A DNA stretch of 64,000 nt from Scilla litardierei. Lineage: Eukaryota > Streptophyta > Magnoliopsida > Asparagales > Asparagaceae. Positions 34,129-46,476 of the stretch are shown in pieces. The notes below the pieces were generated by a model. The model saw only the letters and a program-made list of their open reading frames with translations. It was not told where the DNA came from and ran no database searches. The stretch spans positions 354,739,486-354,803,485 of the forward strand of contig CM061142.1 of the NCBI GenBank assembly GCA_030789695.1, in the 5' to 3' direction. How positions within the stretch are numbered: the first letter of the stretch is position 1; every line of letters starts with the position of its first letter. The translations under genes and the position numbers were made by a program.

Positions 34129-34605
34129 TCCTACACACCTTACAAAAAAATTCCGTCCTCGGAATTTAATAAAGCTAACGGGAGGTGTAATGACCTACCG
34201 AATCAAATGAGTTTTAAGATAGGCAAGGATATGGTCGATTCAAATGGATAGCATGAAGGAGAAAGGTGATGACATAGATGTCACAATGGGAAATAAGTGA
34301 ATCAAAATAAGGAAAAGTGTACGACCAAAATGAAAGGGTGACTAGGGGACATCATTATGGGTCTACTACAAGGTATCCTATAGCTATTGACATAAGAATA
34401 TAATGTTGAAAAAGGCCACAAAATCAAGGGTGAGATTATTGGGTCAACTAATAATTCGAAATCTAAGTCGTACTAGGATTTTCTAAAGAACAAGGCTGGG
34501 ATAGAGTTCAAAGAAGAGTGTTCTTAAGGATCAAGATTGTAATCTTATCTAAGTTGTTTAGAGTGTTTTGCATATGCACGACCTGCATGGGCCACCACTA
34601 AAACC
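34129..34605 (-). other. 477-base interior of element B
   Basis: From the 5' side it has the 8-base spacer and primer site (34580-34597), non-coding DNA, the hairpin AAATTCCG-AGGA-CGGAATTT (34148-34167) and a purine-rich tract (GGTGTGTAGGA) touching the 3' LTR. Only the parts needed in cis for reverse transcription remain. Confidence 0.88.
34580..34597 (-). other. Primer binding site of B (tRNA-Ile type)
   Basis: Same 18 bases and 8-base spacer as in A, C and F. Confidence 0.72.
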
Positions 34606-37600
34606 TGTCACGCCCCGCTTCCCATTACACTTGGGAGCGAGGCCGCGACGAAGGTCCGCATGTGCTTAAAACAAGAAGGAGATATATATTTTTTCCTTCC
34701 TCCTTGGTTTAAGCACATTACACGTCTGTGATAACACTTGCAGGTTCTTGCATGCGACTCAAACAACACAGATAATTAATTTATTACAATCTCAAGTCTC
34801 AAACAGATTTACAACAATGAAAGTAGAAAAAGCGGAAGGAGGGTCTAAAGCCCATACACATATTGAAAGAGACAACAATTACAAAAAGATAATGCGAAGA
34901 CACACATCTTCTCAGCGATGGAACATAACGGCAAGGTACTCCTGGTCAACTTGTTCAGTCTCTAAGCAACTCCTCAGCAAACCTGTCTAATACCTGACGT
35001 ATATTTCACAAGACAAGGAAATATACGTCAGCGAGGGTCGCTCGGTAAGATTTAGAAAGGTAAAGAGAAACTTGACCCTCGGCAAGGTTTTACAAAACAT
35101 TCCATGGCAATATGAATGACGGAAAAGAATTTACATAGTTAAACATGTCAGCATGAGAAAGGTATGAGCACGTCAAACAGGGTGCACAAATGGTGGCATG
35201 GCGAGTGTGGTGTATACAACAATTATCATGACGAGAGTGGTGTGTACAACAAATAACATAGCAAGTGTAGTGGGTACAGCAAGTAGCATAACAAGTGTAG
35301 TGTGTACAGCAGTTATCATGGCAAGAGTGATGTGTACAATAAGTAGCGTGGCAGGTGTAGTGTGTACAGCAGTTATCATGGCAAGAGTGATGTGTACAAC
35401 AAGTAGCGTGGCAGGTGTAGTATGTACATCAATGGGTATAGCAAGTGTAGTGCATAAAGTAACAAGTGACATACATGACTTTTAGAATGCACAAGTAAAG
35501 GTACGACGTTACCAATGTACAAAGTAAAACATGACATGAACTTAGTCAACAGTTTACACAATCACGATAGTAGCTGAAACAAATAAGAGTGCCAATCTGT
35601 ACCTAATCTAGTGACAAGCCCAGTGTCTGAGGGGGAGGTGACCAGCATCACACTCAAGTCAACGGAAGCTACCCGTGACTCTATACTCACCGACCCGGCC
35701 AGGTGTCGGTCAAGTTCACCACTAGAGTGTAATCCAGCTTTCCAGCCTCTACTACACTAGACTACCCAACCCAAGTGTTCTGCTGGAACACGAGCCAGCC
35801 TAATCCATAATACAAGCACGAGCTTGTCAACTCACATGACATCACGATTTCACTATTTCGCCTATTGGACGCATGAATCTACAAGTTCACAATTCGAGTA
35901 TTCCATAAATCCGTTCCGTTGATATCCATTCACTTAAGTAGTAGACAATATTGTGTAAAACAATTTTTGGTTTAACAATTCATTGTAACGATGTTTTTAA
36001 AAACGAGGAAATTGTGCACTTGCATATCAGAAAGTCACAGGTCCAATCAATTAAAAGCAAGACATGTAAAAAGTGCACTTGCCTGTTATAGACGATTCTC
36101 GTGTCCGGGCAGAAGTAACAAGGGGTGTGATATATCTGCCAATGGATATGTGATATTAAGCTTAAGGAAATAAGTATAAGATCTAATTTATGAAAATACT
36201 GTTTATAACATATTTTCTATACCTATATAGTCTACTAAACTATTAACATGAAGGTGCCACTGTCATAGAACCAATTACGTACTGTTAACACTTACAACTA
36301 AGTTACTAACATCTTATTTAACCAACTGCGATAGACCAAACTTGTACACCATGTCACTAACAGCTTAACATTTTATATACATATACTTAACTCTCACACC
36401 AAGTAACTTATATATACTAACATCCCCTATTCCAAGAACTGGACATCCTGACTTATGCACTTAACCACTGTCATCTCAATGCTCAGCATCAGTACACTAT
36501 TGATGTTATAAAACTAATATCAATAAACTAACCTTATAAAAATAATTCCAAAGCCCTTACCTATCTTTCGTTGCTGGAGAGCTTGAGAGTGGAGAATTGA
36601 GAGGGCGGCAAGGGGCAGCGGCGAATTCGACGAAAGGTCGGAGATCGGAGGGCGTGCCTGGGTTGCGATGGAGGCGGGGATCCGCGATCTCCAGGCGGCA
36701 TGGCGGTGGCGCGGAGAGATCTCGGATGGATCTGATCCGGCGGCGACCACGGCTCTCCGGCGATGCGGTTGCAGCTAGGTCAGTTGCGGCGGTGGGGCGG
36801 TCGAAGCCGAGGAAGGGGCGGAGTAGGAGGTTACCGAGGAGGCGGTCTGGCCTTGGGCGGCTGCCGGTGGGAACGAGAGCGGCGGGCTGGGTTACTCTGT
36901 TCGGAACAGGGGAAAGGGGCGGATACAGGGGAGGGGCTTTGGTCGCTTGGTGGTGCCGGAGCGGTGACGATGCGCCGACAATCTTGGTTGGTCGGGACAG
37001 GCGGAGGGAGGCCGAGGTGTGCGGTGGGTGTCCGGAGTTGGGTTTTGGCAGGGGCGCTGATCGGAGCGGGGGGAGGCCCGGTGAGGCGAGAGGAGGAGGC
37101 GATGGTCGGGGAACAAGGGAAGGCGTCGGAGGTTGGGTTGTGGGCTGTTGAAAGTGGTGCAGGGGTGGCGTGATGGTCGGAGGTAGGGGGAGCTCGCGGC
37201 GGGGCCTTGGGCGCTGGGTGGTTCGTGGAGGCTGTCGGATGTGGATGACGGCGGCGGTGCAGGTGCGATGGGTCGAAGGCGATGGGTGATGACGTCGTTG
37301 GCGAAAGGTCGGACGGTTGTCGGGTCTTCGAGGCAGAGGAGGTGGCGGTTTAGGCAGCTGATCGGATGGTGCGACGGTCAAAGCCACTATGGGCGGTCGT
37401 GACGTTCGGGCGAGGATCATCTGTTCTCCCCATGAAACAGGGGATGGCGGCCTGGGCGTGGCTGAGAGAGGGTTGGGAGGCCGGCTGAGAGGGGGTTGGC
37501 GTGGATGTAGGAGGAGGAGGGGTAGGGCGGAAGCTATGTTGATGGGGAGAAAAGAATGGTGATGGTGTGGGTTGTTGGCCGGAGCTCGGTGATTGCGGGG

Positions 37601-38932
37601 TTGTGGCCATCGGAAGCGGGTGGAGGAGTGGTCGGTGTTTGCGAGGCTTGGGGGCGAGTTGGGTGATCATCGTGTGGTGCTGTTGGCGTTGGCGTGGAGA
37701 AGGAGAAGAGATGAGCGATCTGCTTGTCTCGTGGGGAAGAAGAAGTCGGGGCCGTGAGCAGCTCTCATGCGTGGGAAAAATGAGCATAAGGGGGGCGGCT
37801 GCTGAAGGCACTAGGGTTGAGGAGAAAATATAAAGCCTAGGGTTTATATTGGCTAGGGTTTGTTTTATAGGAAAAAGTAGGCGGCTGTATGAGTAGGGCC
37901 TTAGGGTTTAACTTTAGGGTTTATATAATATAGAAGTATTCATAGGGGGTGCCAGCACGACTTAGGGGCTAGGGTTTAAATGTTAAGACTAAGGAGGAAC
38001 CCATTTGAAATATAATTAGGATATCAGGAAGTTGTTAGGATCTGATATAAGAAAATAATATCATTAAGATATTAGGAATAGATTTTTGGATAACCCCTCT
38101 AATCAAGGTATAAAAATTAGATGGGATAATTTATTCGGATAAGGTTTGATACGAAGATCGAGGGGGGTATGATAAGATCACTGGTTCGGATTTGTTGGGT
38201 TCAAAATGGATTCATTAAGATAAGATCAGATTTAGTAAAACCAATTAAGATTGGATTCGATGAAGTAGGATTTGATCAGTTAATCTATTCTAGATATTTG
38301 GGTTGTTAAGATAAGATTCATTAGGATGGAGTTTTGATCTAGAAAATCGATTTAGTCATGGTAATGGAATATAAGATTCGATAAAAATGATTTAGTTAGG
38401 AAGTATTGGATATGATTTGGATATTGGATAGATTCTGTGGTTTAGGATTCATTAACTACGTTAGTTAGGAATCATTTGGATAATCGACTTGGTTGAGATT
38501 CTTAGATTGATTCGATTACGATTTTGGTTAGTAAACCAGCATCAAGATCTAATGGGTCGAGATTGGTTCGGACAATATGATCAATCATTAGGTTAAGATA
38601 TATGTTGATTAAGAAATCGATAATATGATTCAGTGGATTGATATTTGATTATGATCAGTTTGAATCAGGATTAGATTTGATTTAGATAATTGACATGGTC
38701 AAGATATTTGGATTTGGAGAATTCGCATAATTAAGACGATCGGATGATCTCATCCCTGCGATCAATGTTGACCGAAAATTAAATAAGATATTAACGCGAT
38801 CGCTAAGTAGCGCTCTCGGGCTATGAGAATAATAATAATAATCATAGAAATCATATATATTAATACATCTAATAAATCATCATACTAGTCGAATACATGA
38901 CAAATACGTATATACAGAAACAGGCCGTTACA
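34606..38932 (-). repeat. Element B right (5') LTR
   Basis: 4327 bases with the same ends as the left copy. Differences include one more G at 37186-37190, a few substitutions in the minisatellite and leader, and small indels. It carries its own minisatellite (35197-35449), GC-rich leader (36590-37830) and telo-box promoter (37820-37985). Confidence 0.92.
35197..35449. repeat. 30-base minisatellite in B right LTR
   Basis: Same array as in the left LTR, same number of units, with several base changes. Confidence 0.85.
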
Positions 38933-38940
38933 GCGTGACA

Positions 38941-41076
38941 GGTTTTATTGGTGGCCCATGCAGGTCCGTTTGCAAATGCGAACTATCGGAACAATGATAA
39001 TAATTATAGAATGTCCATTAAATGAATTAGAACATCCAAATTATAAGCCCGGAGTCTAGGTTTTTAGCGTTCCTATGTCTTAGGTGGCTGGTAGACGTGT
39101 TAGAGCACCTGTCCCAGCTTGATAGGAAATCCATTAGGTCAGGACTATAGTGAGACTTAGTTAGAAGTTTGTGCTTGCTAGTTAGAGGCCCCTGATTGTT
39201 TGTTAGACTCCATGCTAGTGATTGATATGATAGTCTTAAGAGTTACCTTAGTGGTTCCTGTCTAGCTCTGACCATGATAGATTCCTAGGATTTCTTTAGC
39301 CGTTCGCTTGGGTTCATCGATTTTGGGCCCAACATAACATGATCTCGATTCTCTTAGAACCTTCCCGGAGGCCTCTAATATATTCTAGCCATTAGGAAGC
39401 CTTAGTGTTAAGTTTTTCTTGACCTTTAGTCAACCGATGATTAGGACTCTCTGGTTCAATTTTTTCCTGGTCACTACACTTCTGTGTTACTGACCGTGGG
39501 TTTTCATCATAGTTTTCTTGAATCGTAATTTAGGTGCATGCCTCACACAACCACATTCATTGCCCTCGATTCACAAGATCCCCTCCTTACTATTATCGTT
39601 GACCTTTCGAATCTTTTACGTTGCAAATCTTGATTCTTCCAAAGTCGTTTTCAAATTTTCCTTATTAAAAGTTTCCACTCGATTTAAATTTTGTTTTAAA
39701 CCTTCTTTCAGTATATTTCCATTACTTCCGTTTGAGCTAAAAGTCATTCTTAGATTTTGAAGACTATTTGGTCGTAATTTTAAATTACTATCTTGTAACT
39801 ATTTTTCTAACATATATCGTCCGCACTTGATTTTAAACTTTAGTACTATTTCGATAATTCGACATACCGCCTTTTCTAAATTGCGAAATTCATTCTAGCT
39901 ATTTACCATACGTACTTTAAAATACTTCTTTCAAGATAAATGGAACTCCAATTAATTTATGAATATATACTAATTATAAGTTGTCGTACCCGTACTTCAA
40001 AGTCATTATACCAACCCGTTCTTGTGGCAAATCCTTGTTTCCCCTAAAAGTATTTTCGATGTTCCTCTTTCGCTAAGTTTAAAATTTTTCGCAAAATTTT
40101 AATATATATATTAGATTTCATACTCTTTCGCGACTTAAATTTATTTGTTCTTTCCTAAATGTTGAAACTTTTGTCGAGATTTTTGATTATTAGTTTATAA
40201 TATTTTCCAGCCTAGATTTTCATATCGAGATAAAGGTCTTGCCCCTTTTCATATACCAATTTTATTCTGAACCATACTTCTGTTTTTCCTAACCTGAATT
40301 ATAATTTTCTTTTCTTACTTATGCCATTTAAACTTATTCGAATACCGTATCGTGCTTACTTCTTATGTACCTTTCAAGTTACATGGGACTTCAGCTTTCA
40401 GCAAGTCGATTTTATGCTCAACGTTTTCCCTAGTTCAGATTTTCGTAAAATTACTTTTCGAAACCATTTCCTGATTTAGACCTCCATAATTCGGTTTTAA
40501 AGATTTATTACCAATTTAATAATTCTATATATATCCTCCCACTTACTTCCACACAACTAAGATGTTATTATCTTTCCATTCATCATACATATTTCTAGAG
40601 ATGATTTCTAGAATAGAACTTCAATTATTTTTATATATCAGTACTATGTTCGTTGTGCTCGTGCTTTAAGACCCGTGTATAAATCAGTTTCTGCTGGCGA
40701 ATCCGGATTCTCTAAAAAGTATTTTCAATACGGTTTATTTGGAATTTCTCTTCAGTTTTAAAACTTGGAAAAACATTTGGCATGAGCATAAACCATCTAC
40801 ACTATATTTGATCTGATTTCATTCCTTGAATCTCGAAACTTTTCCAAAAATTTTAAACTACTGCCGCATAATATTTTTCTAACCCATGTCCTTTATATTC
40901 ATGTGAATGATTTACTTTTACTCGTGATAGCTTTATATGAGCTAAATAAACCATTCTTCTTATTATGTATATACGACTCGAACTTGTTTCGAACGACTCA
41001 TTTTATCGACCGGTTTCGTACTCTTCGTTTTAACTTATATCTTTTACACATTATTTTCCATGTATCCTAATAGAGC
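38941..41076 (+). other. Element C leader and non-coding interior, first part
   Basis: Starts with the spacer GGTTTTAT and primer site TGGTGGCCCATGCAGGTC (38949-38966). The next ~60 bases are homologous to the leader of F, then the match is lost. The remaining ~2 kb is T-rich with no gene; the frame at 39518-39760 has no recognisable content. It ends at the D insertion (AGAGC, 41072-41076). Confidence 0.8.
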
Positions 41077-42797
41077 TGTTGAGTATTGGACTCCCCGTAT
41101 TTGGTTTTGGATGATGAGCAAACAAAAATAAATCATAAACTAACAATTTGTGAGCGCAGTTATGGAGATCATCGCCAAATTCAAGAGAACACTCAAAGCG
41201 ACATCTTAAGACTTCTCAAAGCTCGTATTCAATGCCTAAAGCTTCGTTGAAGCTTTTGGACCTTTTTGGAAGTCATGAAGATTTGATCGAAGCTTTCGAA
41301 GACCGTTCCTTAAGGTTTTATTCATAGTCTTTTAGCTTCGATTTATAGAATGTTAAGCCTTGAGTAATTCTTACATGTCTATCTTCATATCGCTCATATC
41401 TTAGAGCTAGGATTATCTTAGAAGCCATTAGAAACTTTCCTGAAGCCTATCGCTTCTTCCCTCGGCTTTTAGTGCATCTTAGTTGGTTCAAGTAGAGTCA
41501 CCAACCGACTAGATGACGATCTAGTCGGTCGGCAACTCTTCATGAACCGACTAGATGTCCTAACTCATTTCAGCTCAGCCATGTCGATCAATTAGTCGGT
41601 CAAAGAAGGTTCACCGACCGACTAGATGACGATCTAGTCGGTTAGGAATCCTTCTCAGACCGACTAGTTGAGCTTGCCTCTGTACAGCCTGAGTTACTGT
41701 TTACAGTTAGTCGGTCCAAGAACATTCATCGACCGACTAGTTGTGAAACTAGTCGGTCAGCATTTGTTCTTAGACCGACTAGTGTAACTTGTATTTAGCT
41801 TCGTGCATTTCACTCTTAGTCGGTCAAAGAACACTCACCGACCGACTAGTTGGCAAACTAGTCGGTTGGTAAGTCTTCTTAGACCGACTAGTTCATGTTG
41901 CCTGGAAATCACTCTTTTGGCTGTCGAGCTATTAGTCGGTCCATGTTGAATCACCGACCGACTAGTTGATGAACTAGTCGGTCAGTGATCCTTCTTAGAC
42001 CGACTAGTCTGCTTCAGATTTAGATCCGTTGGAGTTTTGAAAGCGACGTTTCTTTCTCTCTTTTCCCTTGATCCTTTAAATACCTGAAGGGGTTATTTCA
42101 TAGGATCCAAGGCTGCTATTTCCAGAGTTCTATTGATTCAAAAAGAGAAGCTTTCAACTCTCATCTTCAAGCTCTCCCATTCTCAAGAATCTCTCCCTCA
42201 CTCTTATTCCTCAAGAGAGATTCATTGATTGTGAGCCTTCCAAGCCAAGGGCTTGATTCTAGGTCATCCATCTTATCCCTAGGCTTCCATTGCCGGTCAT
42301 CTTCTTGAAGCTAGGGTTTGGTGACTCTTCCTCCATCAAAATCCTCTTTGCCCTAATTTGGTAAGAAATCTCAAGGCATAGGTATTTTGTTGGTAAGCAT
42401 TTCATTTCAGTTATATTTGAATTGTATACTCTCGGTTGTGAGAGTTTTTGCGTGATCCCGGGTTGTGGGATTCACGGTCATCGATTGTTGGTCGTTTGCA
42501 CTTGTGAGGTTTTCGCAAGTGGTCATATTGGAAATCTTGAGTTAGGGTTTCTAACTCAAGTATCCGGAAGGGATCCGGGTGGTTGGGACGTAGGATCACC
42601 GCGAACAAGTCGGGGAGACTTGGGTGGATCCGAACCCATTAAACCATTGTGTTTGCGTTTGCATTATTTCTTGATTGTAGTTATTCCGCATCGTTGTTTG
42701 TTAATTGCACGATAATTAGGAATAACACTCCTTATTATTTAAAAGTACTATTCACCCCCCCTCTAGTACATGTGCAGTAGCTTCCCAGGGCACTACA
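41077..42797 (+). repeat. Element D 5' LTR
   Basis: From TGTTGAGTATTGGACTCC to GGGCACTACA, 1721 bases. It has U3 with a five-unit palindromic array (41479-42010), a TTTAAATAC box (42075-42083), a leader with GGTAAGAAATC near 42360 and GGTAAGCATTTCAT near 42392. Confidence 0.93.
41479..42010 (+). promoter_or_regulatory. Five-unit palindromic array in D 5' LTR
   Basis: Units near 41479, 41591, 41707, 41817 and 41932; it ends about 65 bases before the TATA-like box. The block just upstream (TCTTAGAAGC...TTTCCTGAAGCC) is also homologous to the U3 of gypsy element C. Confidence 0.9.
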
Positions 42798-42812
42798 ATT
42801 GGTATCAGAGCC
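42798..42812 (+). other. Primer binding site of D (initiator tRNA-Met)
   Basis: ATTGGTATCAGAGCC follows the LTR directly, the standard copia primer site. Confidence 0.88.
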
Positions 42813-42902
42813 AAGGTTCAAAGCTACACATAGCCAAAGTTCAAAGCTATTACGAACAACGACTACAACGTCTTCAAGAACCGCGATGGAGCTTCTTCAG
42901 TT

Positions 42903-45119
42903 ATGGAAGGACTATCCTCAGTCAGGCCTCCACACTTCAACGGTACCAACTATGGGTACTGGAAATGCCGGATGCAAATTTTCCTCCGGAGCGCTTCACT
43001 ATGGAGAGCCACCATGACGGAGTATGTCGAGCCTTCAGAAGAAGATTTCGCGAAGTGGACTCCCGCGGAGGTCGCCGCGGAAATTGCCAATGCCAAGGCA
43101 ATGAATGCCTTGAATTGTGCATTGGAGCCTGAGGACTTCAACAAGATATGCACATGTAAGAGTGCATATCAAATATGGAACCAACTCCTCATATTGCACG
43201 AAGGATCGAGTACGGTAAAAGATTCTAAACTCGTCGTTGCTAATAAAGAATTTGAGTTGTTTCATATGGAGCAGGGCGAAACCATGAAGGAATATTACGC
43301 TCGCTTCGTGGATATATCAAACGACTTGGAAGCTCTTGGGAAGGTCTATTCCCAAAAGGAGAAAGTCGCGAAGATTATCGACGGTCTTCCATCATGTTGG
43401 GAAAAGCGTACCTTCGCCATCGAGGAAGGTAATGACATGAATAAATATACCGTCGTACAACTAATGGGTACCTTGTTGTCTTACGAGGTACGCAAGGATA
43501 ATAAGATCCGAATGAAGGAAAAGATGAAAGCGTACTTGAAGCAAGATGAGCCAAAGAGAAAGGCGATTGCCTTCAAGGCCGCTCCATCTACCGATGATGA
43601 AGAATCGGAAGACGAATTGGACATGGAATCCATTGCCCGTAGGGCAAGGAAGTTCGATCGATTCCTCTGAGAAGGTATATCTTTGAATAAATCTAAATTT
43701 AGTTCGACTAATGCTTCTACTCCCGTGTGTTATAAATGCAACAAGCCAGGACACATCAAACCGGATTGTCCTCTCTACAAACACAAGGAGAAGGGGAAAG
43801 CATCGAAGTACGACAAGTCGAGAAAGTACAAGAAAGTACTTGTTGGCACATTCACCGACTCCGAAGAGGATTCCTCAAGTGGAGAGTCGGATGATGGAAG
43901 AGTGGAGAAAGCAAAACTTTGCTTCATGGCTAATGAGGCAAAAGATCGAAAGTCCTCCTTCGATGATAGCAAGGATGAAAGCGAGGATGGTAGCAAGGAT
44001 GAAAGTGGAGAACCTACTATTGATGAAATGAGGTTAGCAAACCAAGAAATTTGGTCTAAATTTACTAAATTAGTAGATAAATATAATAAGACCAAAGATG
44101 AACTTGTTAGCCTCCAAACCTCTCCTAAGTCTACCATCACCAACAATGACACCATTGTTGAGACACTCGCCAATGAGAAAGCAAGTTTGCTTACTCATAA
44201 TGGCTTGTTGAGAAATGAGGTGAAGAACCTCAAATCTCAACTTGAGCATGTTCATTTTGAGAAATCGGATGAACACAAGATGGCGGATTTGACGTCTCAA
44301 AACTCAACCTTGAGTTTTGAGAATAAGAATCTCAAATCTCGTGTTTATGCACTCACATCGCAAGTATCCACTTTGGATGCTTCGATGCATTCTCTCAAAG
44401 AGAAGTATGAGTGCACGTTAGGCCGTATCAATGATTTCAATAGAGGTAAGGGCCATTTGGATAATATCCTAAATGACTTACTTCCGGCCAAACACCACAT
44501 TGGCTTGGGGTATAAGATGGGAGACTCATCCAAATCGCCTACCACCTTTGTTAGGCCGACATCCGATGCCTCGACGAGTGGGAGCAAACACCCCATTGGT
44601 AGTTCTCCTACCAATAGTGCTTCCACTTCGTACACACCCCCGATTAGAAAGAAACCCACTTTGGGTAGACCTCCAAAGAGGGGTCATGCATTTTTGTACT
44701 CTCATGCTATGCCACGTAGGAACACACATCCTACTCCACCGGTGCATGCTAATAATGATTTTTATGCTCCGCACCCACGAGCACGTGCGAACACTCATAT
44801 GAGACACCCACATGCACGTAATCATGCTCATGCACATCCTAATGCTTATGTTCACACATCTAATCCTCATGTGAATGCCTACTCTCATAATCATCCTCAT
44901 GCATACACACCTCATGCTTATCCACGTATGTATGCTACACCACATCATGGATCTCATGCTCATCATAATGCTATTGCTAGATCTCATGCTCCTAGGCCAC
45001 ATGCACCACATAGAAATCAACCTTTTGTGCATGCAACCACTAGGAAGAGGATTCCCAAAATTTACACTATTTGGGGTCCCAAGAACACTAGCAATCATGA
45101 TATGAATGTTTATGTGTAA
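42903..45119 (+). pseudogene. gag: Element D gag (single in-frame TGA)
   Basis: Same protein family as E gag: FNGTNYGYWKCRM start, UBN2-like part, one CCHC knuckle (CYKCNKPGHIKPDC near 43732-43770), acidic stretch, long coiled-coil region (about 44000-44440) and a His/Pro/Arg-rich tail (about 44700-45050). It is open apart from one TGA at 43668-43670, where E has a CGG codon, just before the knuckle; the frame is the same on both sides. Compared with E it ends earlier (TAA 45117-45119) and the following sequence keeps remnants of the E gag tail. I give the ATG at 42903, which is the E MEGHSSTRPP position; an upstream start may have been lost. It is the only protein the element could make. Confidence 0.85.
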
Positions 45120-46476
45120 TCCTATATTAATGATGTTATTTTGAATAATGATTATGTTAGAAAGTCAAGTTCCTCTTGGACTTGGTTTCCGAAGGGTTAG
45201 TTCCTTTAACTCTTCAATGCTTGGTACCATGAGTTTATGATCATGTTATGGGTACCAAGGCATTTGTTTATAAAATTGATTTTGACTACATTAACTCATG
45301 GGTTACAATTATTTTAATTTCGTATTTCAAATTTGTTGTCTAACCCATTGGATCCAAAAGGGTTTTTGGATACCAAAATGAAGTTTTCTAGGTTCAATCC
45401 ACCGTGGGATACCAACCCTACCAACTCCTCGTTTTGCGAAGACTTTCATTCAAACGGAGTTGATGGTGCTTAGGTAATGCACCAATGTAGGGGGAGCTTA
45501 ATGTTGTAAGTATAATATTACATTTGGTATCCATGAGGGTTGAATGCATGCTTGGTTAGAATCTATTTCTTTACATTGGTATCATTTTGTTTCTCCTAGC
45601 ATGATAGAATTGTGAATGCCATAAATGCTTTGAAATTCATATCTATTTTTGGCATGACATGTTTTTAAAAGTTATTATGATGATTTTCGTATTACTTTTA
45701 TCACCTTGTCACTTCTCATCGCACACTTCACTTAGTTTTGATGTGCTTTTACTTTATGTTCATTTTCGATCGATATTGTGACATTTGATATTCTATGATG
45801 TGCACCACTCTTCTGATGGTTCATTCCTTTGTGCACATTTTATGTATGTCTCTGATATTGATTTCGTCGCTCGACAATTTATTTTGATTCAATAGCTTTA
45901 GTTGTATGAAAACATAGAATTGTTTTCCATGCACTAAAATAGCTATAATTGTTGATATTGGAGAATAAATTCCTTTCATCAATACGTGAATTTACAATTG
46001 GTATTTTGATGACTTCATTTTTCGTTTTTCGACTAAGGTCTCTTTGGCACACCTTTAATATGTTTTGGTATTTTACTTTGGTGTCATTGGACCGAGGTCG
46101 TATTCTTCGACTCCCGTGATTCATGTATTATTTGGCCATGATTTGTTATCTTTGACTTCCTCCCGCACTTTTTGGATTATGCCAAAGGGGGAGAGATATA
46201 ATAATGGCGGCATGTGCTAAATGATAGTTTAGCATGAATCTAATTTGATATGTTAGATTCATGGGGAGTTAAGAAAATATAAATGTAAAATATAAATGTA
46301 CTTCAAATTCGATAACTGGATTTGTGTTTTTAATTTTCTCGCCTGATTGATGCATATGTTTATTATTTCATATGGAACTAATGTGTCATCAATGCAGGGG
46401 AGTAAGTAAACTTCATTTAGTACATTATTATTGATTATTATTTATGTTGGTTTGTCATCACCAAAAAGGGGGAGAA
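45120..46476 (+). other. Element D 3' non-coding region and polypurine tracts
   Basis: No gene. Polypurine-like tracts occur near 45490, 46184, 46262, 46397 and 46464; the last (AAAAAGGGGGAGAA) touches the 3' LTR. From about 45780 the sequence matches 15960-16746 of E. The pol deletion must lie between 45200 and 45780. Confidence 0.82.

Larger units (their letters stand above)
29810..38932 (-). mobile_element. Element B: gypsy-derived element made almost wholly of LTR
   Basis: Complete insertion, 9123 bases, with target duplication GCGTG (29805-29809 and 38933-38937). It has two LTRs of 4319 and 4327 bases and only 477 bases between them: polypurine tract with hairpin, non-coding DNA, and the tRNA-Ile primer site. 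It has no gag or pol. LTR motifs (GGAACACGAGCC, telo-box promoter, GC-rich leader) tie it to element A. The two LTRs look nearly identical, with only scattered changes, so the insertion is recent. Confidence 0.92.
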
